From positions 1 through 11,936 of the forward strand of contig JALTKC010000440.1 in the NCBI GenBank assembly GCA_027076245.1: a stretch of 11,936 bases of DNA. Reading direction: 5' to 3'. This DNA comes from Gammaproteobacteria bacterium. GTDB lineage: Bacteria > Pseudomonadota > Gammaproteobacteria > GRL18. Each line of letters opens with the position of its first letter. Within the stretch, counting starts at the first letter, position 1. The position numbers and the translations under genes are program-made. The notes beneath the pieces were generated by a model. That model was not told the DNA's origin. It did not search any database and saw only the letters and a list, made by a program, of their open reading frames with translations. This document shows positions 6,320 to 11,936 of this stretch, piece after piece.

Positions 6320-6832
6320 AGTGATATTCAGGACATTGTTGGTGAACTTGATGCTTTAACCGATGAGAATGCAGAGCAATACCTCACTTTTATTCTGGCC
6401 GGTGAGGAATATGCAATCGATATTCTGAGAGTGCAGGAAATAAAAGGCTGGGATAAAGTCACAACTTTACCCCGAACCCCTGATTATCTGCAGGGTGTGA
6501 TTAATCTTCGCGGTACCATTGTCCCAATTGTCGATTTAAGAAAACGTTTTAACCTGCCGGAAATCGATTATGGCCCGACTACGGTTGTGATTGTCCTTAA
6601 AGTATTTGGTGAAGAACACGATCGTATTATGGGGATTATTGTTGATGCAGTGTCTGATGTGCATAACCTGAAATACGATTCCATTCGTCCGGCACCGGAA
6701 ATGAAAGGTCATGTGGATAACCGTTTTGTTTTGGGACTGACAACCATCAATAATAAAATGGTGGTGCTAATGGACATTGATGCCCTGATGAATTCAGCAG
6801 AGATGGATGAAATTGAACAGCCTGCTGCATAA
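6317..6832 (+). CDS. cheW: Chemotaxis coupling protein CheW
   Basis: 171 residues from the ATG at 6317; an in-frame ATG 11 codons earlier (6284) would overlap the cheA stop as TAATG but lacks a good ribosome site. The single CheW domain starts near residue 20 (EQYLTFILAGEEYAIDILRV) and carries the family blocks VQEIKGWDKVTTLPRTPDYLQG and VINLRGTIVPIVDLRKRF. CheW bridges receptor tips and the CheA P5 domain, building the hexagonal array. It has no added ParP-like localisation domain, so the neighbouring ParA must use another partner, most likely the receptor. It sits between cheA and parA with only 15 bases to parA, consistent with one transcript. Confidence 0.95.
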   Translation: MSDIQDIVGELDALTDENAEQYLTFILAGEEYAIDILRVQEIKGWDKVTTLPRTPDYLQGVINLRGTIVPIVDLRKRFNLPEIDYGPTTVVIVLKVFGEEHDRIMGIIVDAVSDVHNLKYDSIRPAPEMKGHVDNRFVLGLTTINNKMVVLMDIDALMNSAEMDEIEQPAA

Positions 6833-6847
6833 ACTGACTGAGATTAC

Positions 6848-7624
6848 ATGAGAGTGATTGCCGTAATGAATCAGAAAGGTGGGGTAGGCAAAACTACCAC
6901 CACATTAAACCTTTCACATGCTCTGGCTTTAGAGGGGCAGAAAGTATTAATGCTTGATATGGATCCACAGGGCCATCTGGGCAGTTGTTTCAGCGTGAAC
7001 ACCGATAACAGCAGTGGTATGGATAAAGTGTTACTGGATGGAAAAAATATGGCTGAAGTCATACAGGAAGTACGTGACAATCTGTTCCTTGTACCTGCCG
7101 GTGCCCGCCTGGGTGAAATTGAAACCCGTTCACAGGATAGTAATGCGGCAGGACAAAGCAGAATGGGCTATCAGCTTTATGATGCATTATCTGCTGTAGA
7201 AGCCAATGAATTTGATTTTATTCTGGTGGACTGTCCACCGGCATCCGGCTTACTGGCTATGAATGCCATTTTAGCCTGTGAAGAATTTCTGGTGCCTGTA
7301 ACCGGTGATTACCTGGCCTTACAGGGCTTGTCCAGACTGATAAAAGTGGTCACCCATATAGAACAGGCTCTGGAAAAAAACACCCGTAAATGGTTTGTTG
7401 TTACCCGCTACCAGAAACAGAGAAAACTGGCCCAGCAGATTCGAAGTAAACTGGTTAGTTATTTTCCTGATCAGGTTTTAGAAACGGCTATTCGGGAAAA
7501 TGTATCGCTGGCCGAGTCGCCTGGTTTTGCAAAAACTATTTTTGAATACCGGCCAAAAAGCAATGGTGCAGTGGATTACCAACAACTGGCGTTGGATCTT
7601 CTGCAGAACAAAACATTACATTAG
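6848..7624 (+). CDS. ParA/MinD-family ATPase of the chemosensory cluster (ParC/PpfA-like)
   Basis: 258 residues. The deviant Walker A box K10-GGVGKT-T17 with the signature lysine, the A-prime box LDMDPQG at about 36-42, and Walker B ILVDCPP (D128) mark a ParA-type ATPase. ATP-bound ParA dimers bind DNA non-specifically, and a partner that stimulates ATPase activity moves along the gradient. In chemosensory operons, relatives place the arrays: ParC at the pole in Vibrio (with ParP), PpfA for cytoplasmic clusters in Rhodobacter sphaeroides (with the receptor TlpT). No parB or parP is nearby; the next gene encodes a soluble receptor with a Lys/Arg-rich N-terminus, the natural partner candidate. 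The ribosome site is weak (TGAG about six bases before ATG), suggesting coupling to cheW. Family firm; partner inferred. Confidence 0.92.
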   Translation: MRVIAVMNQKGGVGKTTTTLNLSHALALEGQKVLMLDMDPQGHLGSCFSVNTDNSSGMDKVLLDGKNMAEVIQEVRDNLFLVPAGARLGEIETRSQDSNAAGQSRMGYQLYDALSAVEANEFDFILVDCPPASGLLAMNAILACEEFLVPVTGDYLALQGLSRLIKVVTHIEQALEKNTRKWFVVTRYQKQRKLAQQIRSKLVSYFPDQVLETAIRENVSLAESPGFAKTIFEYRPKSNGAVDYQQLALDLLQNKTLH

Positions 7625-7670
7625 TCTTTTTTTTATAACAAATAATACTAAACATTAGTTGCTAATTTCA

Positions 7671-7716
7671 GGTAATACTATTTTTAGGGTAATACTATCT
7701 TTAGGTTAATACAATG
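7671..7716 (+). repeat. 17-base tandem repeat in the receptor's translation start region
   Basis: Unit GGTAATACTATYTTTAG occurs at 7671-7687 and 7688-7704 (one mismatch), and a degenerate partial copy at 7705-7716 runs into the receptor start codon (GTTAATACAATG). A looser TAATACTA copy lies at 7643-7650. Each unit ends in TTTAGG-like sequence, so the Shine-Dalgarno element (AGG at 7703-7705, eight bases before ATG) is itself one member of a repeated series, with an AGGG at the first junction. Copy-number change would alter spacing or the number of ribosome-docking sites. Repeats seen directly; effect inferred. Confidence 0.75.
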
Positions 7717-10509
7717 GCAAAGAATGATGAACGTCTGGGCTTTGATCCGCTGTCATGGATGAATAACGAGCCTCAAACGTCAGAACAGAACAATACTGCA
7801 GATAAAGCTAATGTTTCCAGTGATAATGCCGATATTACTTCTACCGACGAAACAGATAAAAACAGTAATGTAAAAGGCAAGCCGGGCTCAACTGGCAGAA
7901 AGAAAGCCATTAGCACGAAAAAAGCCGTTAGCGTAAAAAAAGCCGTTAGCACAAAAAAAGCCGTTAGAAAAAAAACAGTCCGGAAAAAATCGGTTAGAAA
8001 AACCAGTACCCGAAAAAGCAGTGTCAGCAGAACAAAAGATGTCAGGGAAACAAAAATATCTGCGGGTAATATGGATAAAAACGTGGACAAAAACTTGGAT
8101 AAAAACATAGATACAAAAATTATGACTGAAAAAACCATGTCAGAATTAATTACAGAAAGTTTTGCTTTAGTGGAACCCCAGGCTGAAGCCATGACGGACA
8201 CGTTTTATGAGCGATTGTTCAGTAAGTTTCCGCAGGTAAAACCTTTATTTAAAAATACAGATATCAGTAAGCAGTCTAAAATGTTACTGGCTGCAATTAA
8301 ACTGGTGGTAAACAGTCTGGATAAGCCGAAAGTCCTGGAAAATGCACTGGTTTCAATGGGGGAAAAACATCAGGGCTATGGTGCCTTACCGGAACATTAT
8401 CCTGCAGTGGCTCAAACCCTGCTTGAGGTAATGGCTGAATATGCCGGTGATGCCTGGACCCATGAAGTCAATCAGGCCTGGACGGATGCACTTAACCTGG
8501 TGGCAGAAAAAATGCTGGCCGCTTATAAATCAAATGATACAGCTCATTCAAGTGAGGCGAAAACAATGGCGAATCAAACCGCAGATAATCAATTACAGAC
8601 AGCAATGCTCAATGCCATGACTTCAGCAGTAATGACCATTGACCTGGATTTGGTGATTACTTATGTTAACCCGGCGGCACATGCCCTGATGAAAAGTGTT
8701 GAGAGTCGTTTAAGACAGACCTTTCCTAATTTTAGTGCGGATAATCTGGTGGGTGTCTGTATTGATGATTTTCATAAAAACCCATCACATCAACGACGTT
8801 TGCTTAGTGACCCGGCTAACCTGCCTTATCGGGGTATGGTTGATCTGGGTGATATTCAGTTTGATTTAAATGTTACTCCATTATTTGATAATAAGGGTAA
8901 GTTCATTGGTGCCTGTCAGGAATGGAAAAATATAACAGAGATACTGAAAAATGAAACAGAGGTTGCACGTTTAAGAGCGGCTGTGGGTGGGTCTCAAACA
9001 GCGACAATGATCTGTGATCAGGATTTAAATATTGTTTATATGAATGATGCTGTTACTAGATTATTGCGTAATCGTGAACGTGAACTTCAGGGCGTATTTC
9101 CTGGGTTTAGGGTAGATAATTTAATTGGCACCAATATTGATCAGTTTCATAAAAACTCCAGTCATCAACGAGAGTTATTATCTGATATGTCCAGATTGCC
9201 TTATCAGACAGAAATACAGGTTCTGGATTTGTATTTTGAGCTTAATGTAATAGGTATTACCGATAAAGACGGTAACTATATGGGTAATTCTGTAGAGTGG
9301 AAAGATGTTACTGAAGTTAAGCAGGCGCAAAATCAAATTGATTCCCTGATTCAGACAGCCTCCAGGGGTGAGTTAAATCAGCGTCTGGAGATTGATGACT
9401 TTGAGGGCTTTATGAAAGATCTGGGGGTTGGTATAAATTCCATGCTGGATGAATTTGTCAAACCCATTCACTCCGTTCTGGATGTGGCAAAAGCACTGGA
9501 AGAAGGTAATCTGGTGAAACGCATGGAAGGTGAGTTTGAAGGTGAGTTCTCCACCTTGCAGAATGCCATGAATCAGTCCATGGATAACCTGTTAAAAATG
9601 GTCTCAGAAATCCGGGCATCTGCCAGTCATATTTCATCCGCTGCTAATGAAATCTCACAGGGTAATACCGACTTGAGTCAACGGACTGAAGAGCAGGCTT
9701 CATCATTGGAAGAAACAGCTTCCAGTATGGAGGAATTAACTTCTACTGTGAAGCAAAACGCTGATAATTCCCGCCAGGCCAATCAGCTGGCAGCCAGTGC
9801 CCGTGATCAGGCTCAGGAAGGTGGAGAGGTGATCAGTTCTACCATATCTGCCATGGAAGAAATCAATTCAGCCAGTAAGAAAATTGAGGACATTATTGGT
9901 GTGATAGATGAAATTGCCTTCCAGACCAATCTGCTGGCATTAAATGCGGCTGTAGAAGCGGCCAGAGCAGGGGAGCAGGGACGTGGCTTTGCCGTAGTGG
10001 CTTCTGAGGTGCGCAGTTTGGCACAACGCAGTGCAGCCGCTGCTAAAGAGATTAAGGCTCTCATTAAGGACAGCGTTGAAAAAGTCGAAGAGGGAACCCG
10101 GTTGGTGGATGATTCCGGTCAGACTCTGGGTGAAATTGTTAACTCGGTACGTAAGGTCAGTGATATTATTGCTGAAATTGCTGCGGCCAGCAGTGAGCAG
10201 TCTGCGGGTATTGAGCAGGTCAATAAAGCCATTACTCAACTGGATGAAGTCACTCAGCAAAATGCCGCACTGGTGGAAGAAGCGGCGGCGGCCAGTGAAT
10301 CCATGGATGATCAGGCACGCAGCTTAAATGAAATGATGAGTTTCTTTGAAACCGGACAGGTGGAACAGGCAGTATCAGCACCACCAGCAGTAGAACAAAC
10401 TCCTGCTCCTGTTGCACAGGCACCTAAGGCGACGCCTAAATTACAGCCTAAGGCGAACATTTCGGCACCTGTTACTGCCAGTGATGACTCGGAATGGGAA
10501 GAATTTTAA
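7714..10509 (+). CDS. Soluble multi-haem chemoreceptor: basic N-terminus, globin, two Aer2-type PAS domains, MCP signalling domain
   Basis: 931 residues with no membrane segment. Order: motif RLGFDPLSWM (7-16); Lys/Arg-rich H1-like repeats (62-112); globin (about 142-273) with candidate B10 Tyr165, CD1 Phe179, distal Gln187 and proximal His219 in EKHQGYG; PAS1 (about 297-410) and PAS2 (about 422-535), both of the Pseudomonas Aer2 haem type, with FHKN-x-x-H blocks (H354/H359; H479/H484) and the Trp before the domain end (W404; W529); HAMP-like relay (about 540-625); coiled-coil signalling hairpin (about 626-880) with tip EIAFQTNLLALNAAVEAARAGE; Pro/Ala-rich tether; final EWEEF (927-931), a CheR-docking pentapeptide. 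Aer2 receptors bind O2 through haem PAS; a haemoglobin-type globin in the same chain is unusual. It probably senses O2 or another diatomic gas, with ParA placing it. Haem binding is predicted, not shown. Confidence 0.93.
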   Translation: MAKNDERLGFDPLSWMNNEPQTSEQNNTADKANVSSDNADITSTDETDKNSNVKGKPGSTGRKKAISTKKAVSVKKAVSTKKAVRKKTVRKKSVRKTSTRKSSVSRTKDVRETKISAGNMDKNVDKNLDKNIDTKIMTEKTMSELITESFALVEPQAEAMTDTFYERLFSKFPQVKPLFKNTDISKQSKMLLAAIKLVVNSLDKPKVLENALVSMGEKHQGYGALPEHYPAVAQTLLEVMAEYAGDAWTHEVNQAWTDALNLVAEKMLAAYKSNDTAHSSEAKTMANQTADNQLQTAMLNAMTSAVMTIDLDLVITYVNPAAHALMKSVESRLRQTFPNFSADNLVGVCIDDFHKNPSHQRRLLSDPANLPYRGMVDLGDIQFDLNVTPLFDNKGKFIGACQEWKNITEILKNETEVARLRAAVGGSQTATMICDQDLNIVYMNDAVTRLLRNRERELQGVFPGFRVDNLIGTNIDQFHKNSSHQRELLSDMSRLPYQTEIQVLDLYFELNVIGITDKDGNYMGNSVEWKDVTEVKQAQNQIDSLIQTASRGELNQRLEIDDFEGFMKDLGVGINSMLDEFVKPIHSVLDVAKALEEGNLVKRMEGEFEGEFSTLQNAMNQSMDNLLKMVSEIRASASHISSAANEISQGNTDLSQRTEEQASSLEETASSMEELTSTVKQNADNSRQANQLAASARDQAQEGGEVISSTISAMEEINSASKKIEDIIGVIDEIAFQTNLLALNAAVEAARAGEQGRGFAVVASEVRSLAQRSAAAAKEIKALIKDSVEKVEEGTRLVDDSGQTLGEIVNSVRKVSDIIAEIAAASSEQSAGIEQVNKAITQLDEVTQQNAALVEEAAAASESMDDQARSLNEMMSFFETGQVEQAVSAPPAVEQTPAPVAQAPKATPKLQPKANISAPVTASDDSEWEEF
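7903..7974 (+). repeat. Four tandem 18-base copies inside the receptor's basic segment
   Basis: AAAGCC-R-TTAGC-based units occupy 7903-7920, 7921-7938, 7939-7956 and 7957-7974, differing at a few positions. Each encodes six residues of the KAVSTK type. Copies are joined by A-runs of six to eight bases. The in-frame 18-base period allows gain or loss of copies without a frameshift, while the A-runs are potential slippage sites. The protein then continues with shorter VRKK repeats. Confidence 0.8.
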
Positions 10510-10570
10510 GTCCTGTTTTAAGCACTTGCTTTAGGTACTTTAGTTGTAGTGGTTCAACTCTTTTTATCCC

Positions 10571-10605
10571 GCTCCGGATACTGTTCCGGAGCTTATTAAT
10601 TTTTT
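10571..10605 (+). terminator. Intrinsic terminator or attenuator between the receptor gene and cheR
   Basis: GCTCCGGA (10571-10578), a 6-base loop, and TCCGGAGC (10585-10592) form a perfect GC-rich eight-pair stem followed by TTATTAATTTTTT. The T-rich tail starts directly at the stem but is interrupted by A residues, so termination may be partial. It sits 61 bases after the receptor stop and ends 18 bases before the cheR ATG. As the same strand continues with cheR and cheD, attenuation that gives less CheR than receptor is plausible (inference). Confidence 0.65.
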
Positions 10606-10623
10606 ATATCCCGGTTGCTATTC

Positions 10624-11457
10624 ATGGCCTCAGTAGACAAAGAGTTTACTTTTACTGATAAAAACTTTAATCATATTCGTGATATTGTGACTGAACATTC
10701 CGGTATTGTATTATCTGATGCCAAGCGGGATATGGTTTATTCACGTCTGGTACGGCGTTTGAGGGCTCTGGGTATTCGCAATTTTGATGATTACTGTGCA
10801 CTGCTGGAAAATCGAGATCATGAAGAATTTACTCATTTTATTAATGCTATTACTACCAACCTGACTTCTTTCTTTCGGGAAAATCACCACTTTGAAATGC
10901 TGGCTAATGAGATCCTGCCGGACATTATGCAGCGCAACCGTAATAGTAAAAAAATACGGATCTGGTCAGCGGGTTGCTCTACCGGTATGGAGCCCTATTC
11001 CATTGCCATGGTATTAAAGGAAGTGGTTCCAGAGAACTGGGATGTGAAAATACTGGCCACCGATCTGGATACCAATGTGGTAGAAACCGGAGCCAGGGGG
11101 ATTTATCAGGCTGACCGGGTCACCGGTGTTTCAGATGAACGTATGGCCCGCTGGTTTATGCAGGGCAGGGGCATTAATGCAGACAAGTTAAAAGTCTCCA
11201 GGCAGCTGCGACAGATGATTACCTTTAAAGCCATGAACCTGCTGCAGCCATTTCTATTTAAAGGCCCGATGGATATTATCTTCTGTCGTAATGTGGTTAT
11301 CTATTTTGACAAGGATACCCAACGTCAGTTATTTGACCGCTTTGCCAATGTTCACGCACAGGGCAGTTACCTGTTTATCGGACATTCTGAAACTCTGTAT
11401 AATGTGACTGACCGTTATCAACTTATCCGCAATACCGTCTATAGAAAAATAGCCTGA
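10624..11457 (+). CDS. cheR: Chemoreceptor methyltransferase CheR (pentapeptide-dependent type)
   Basis: 277 residues from the ATG at 10624; a TTG three codons earlier is possible but less likely, and neither start has a strong ribosome site. The N-terminal helical domain (about 8-85) ends in TNLTSFFRE. The SAM-binding fold has WSAGCSTGMEPYS at 114-126, ATDLDT at 145-150 and FCRNVVIYF at 220-228. It transfers methyl groups from SAM to receptor glutamates for adaptation. The beta-subdomain contains a G-R-G (181-183), which corresponds to the Gly-x-Gly of pentapeptide-binding CheRs such as E. coli CheR. This fits the EWEEF tail of the upstream receptor. Unusual: the normally conserved STGEEP motif reads STG-M122-EP. 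A hairpin terminator precedes it, so expression may be lower than that of the receptor. Confidence 0.95.
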   Translation: MASVDKEFTFTDKNFNHIRDIVTEHSGIVLSDAKRDMVYSRLVRRLRALGIRNFDDYCALLENRDHEEFTHFINAITTNLTSFFRENHHFEMLANEILPDIMQRNRNSKKIRIWSAGCSTGMEPYSIAMVLKEVVPENWDVKILATDLDTNVVETGARGIYQADRVTGVSDERMARWFMQGRGINADKLKVSRQLRQMITFKAMNLLQPFLFKGPMDIIFCRNVVIYFDKDTQRQLFDRFANVHAQGSYLFIGHSETLYNVTDRYQLIRNTVYRKIA

Positions 11458-11613
11458 TCCTTTCCTTAAAATCTTCTCTTTTTTTTGTTCTTTTTTAAAA
11501 AGCGCAGGAAAAAAATTTTTTTTCAACTAGAATTAGGGGTGATTACTGACGATTTGATGATTCACCTGCTGTTTTTTTGTTCAGTTATTATCGATTTACT
11601 ACAAAGAGTTTAA

Positions 11614-11936
11614 ATGGAAGAGAAATCCGCATTCAATTATCGAAACAGAACTCCACCGGAGGCACTGCCCGGTTTTGATGGAATAAACCGTTACTGGGAT
11701 AAACTGCATCAATCTTTTGCCGCCAAAATATTACCCGGTGAATACTATGTAACATTTAATGATGAAGTCATTGTTACGGTACTGGGTTCCTGTGTGTCAG
11801 CCTGTATCCGGGATCGAATTTTTGGTATTGGCGGTATGAATCATTTTATGCTGCCCCATACACAGGATGATTTATCTCACCATATTAATTCCGGCCCTTC
11901 TACATCGGCCTCCCGTTATGGTTCCTATGCTATGGA
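11614..11936 (+). CDS. cheD: Chemoreceptor glutamine deamidase CheD, N-terminal part (runs off right edge)
   Basis: ATG at 11614 with AAAGAG five bases upstream opens a frame of 107 complete codons to the window edge. It reads AAKILPGEYYVTFNDEVIVT then VLGSCVSACIRD and GIGGMNHFMLP, the CheD signature, and later SRYGSYAME. Catalytic residues are present: Cys60 in LGSC, His77 in MNHF, and a Thr (T55) before the Cys. CheD deamidates receptor glutamines to glutamates and can interact with CheC or CheY in some systems. The 35-residue N-terminal extension before AAKILPGEYY is common in proteobacterial CheD. cheB would be expected next. The 156-base gap after cheR is T/A-tract-rich, with an A7T8 palindrome near 11511-11525, and no clear promoter. 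Confidence 0.95.
   Translation, partial: MEEKSAFNYRNRTPPEALPGFDGINRYWDKLHQSFAAKILPGEYYVTFNDEVIVTVLGSCVSACIRDRIFGIGGMNHFMLPHTQDDLSHHINSGPSTSASRYGSYAM

Noticed and set aside
6848..7624. Plasmid or chromosome partition ParA, implying a plasmid or replication origin
   Set aside because: It sits inside a che operon between cheW and a receptor, with no parB or parS; a chemosensory ParA is the better reading.
7624..7640. T-run after parA as a terminator
   Set aside because: No stable GC-containing stem precedes the T8 tract.
7643..7716. Repeats before the receptor as a CRISPR array or plasmid-type parS/iteron cluster
   Set aside because: Units are directly abutting without spacers, only two are good copies, and no cas, parB or replication gene is present; they end exactly at the start codon.
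7773..8201. 142-codon minus-strand frame rich in Phe/Leu/Thr resembling a membrane protein
   Set aside because: It is the antisense of the Lys-rich repeats (AAA codons read as TTT), which mimics hydrophobic segments; the plus-strand receptor explains the region.
9330..9700. Possible transmembrane HAMP receptor
   Set aside because: The HAMP-like segment has no preceding hydrophobic helix and no stretch of about 20 hydrophobic residues exists anywhere in the 931 residues.
11458..11613. Terminator or promoter in the cheR-cheD gap
   Set aside because: GGTGA/TCACC arms near 11538-11565 are only five bases with a long loop, and no -35/-10 pair with proper spacing was found; the A/T palindrome near 11511-11525 is too AT-rich to call.

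Overview
The window looks like a chromosomal piece of a flagellated, probably aquatic gammaproteobacterium. The reasons are a Che2/F7-like chemotaxis gene order (STAS, cheY, cheA, cheW, parA, Aer2-like receptor, cheR, cheD), a receptor ending in an E-W-E-E-F CheR-binding tail, a well-formed sigma-28 (FliA) promoter, and proteobacterial CheA and CheD subtypes. The genus cannot be named from sequence alone. No phage, insertion sequence, tRNA, rRNA or CRISPR array was seen.

Left half (1-3013, all minus strand, read right to left): an ion-transport or stress module made of two paralogous DUF1538 membrane proteins that overlap by one base, a PII-like trimeric signalling protein, a two-CBS-domain protein (4-base overlap with the PII-like gene), and the first 200 codons of a Kef/CPA2-type cation:proton antiporter that runs off the left edge. 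Two families of putative transporters are thus packaged with two kinds of putative nucleotide-sensing protein. This suggests small-ligand control of ion transport, but I know of no established function for DUF1538.

Middle (3014-3302): an AT-rich divergent control region with several inverted repeats and a FliA promoter pointing right.

Right half (3303-11936, all plus strand): a complete signalling core for one chemosensory array. It holds a STAS protein without the usual phosphorylatable residue, CheY, a 720-residue CheA, CheW, a ParA/MinD-type ATPase, a 931-residue soluble chemoreceptor, CheR and the start of CheD; cheB probably lies beyond the right edge. The receptor is the highlight. It has no membrane segment and reads, in order: a short N-terminal motif, a lysine/arginine-rich histone-H1-like repeat segment, a haemoglobin-type globin domain, two Aer2-type haem PAS domains, a HAMP-like relay, a classical signalling hairpin and the CheR tether. 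Next to parA, this suggests a cytoplasmic oxygen-sensing (or diatomic-gas-sensing) array whose receptor is positioned on the nucleoid by ParA, with the basic N-terminus acting like ParB. Tandem repeats lie both in the receptor's translation initiation region and inside its basic segment, and a hairpin terminator separates it from cheR.
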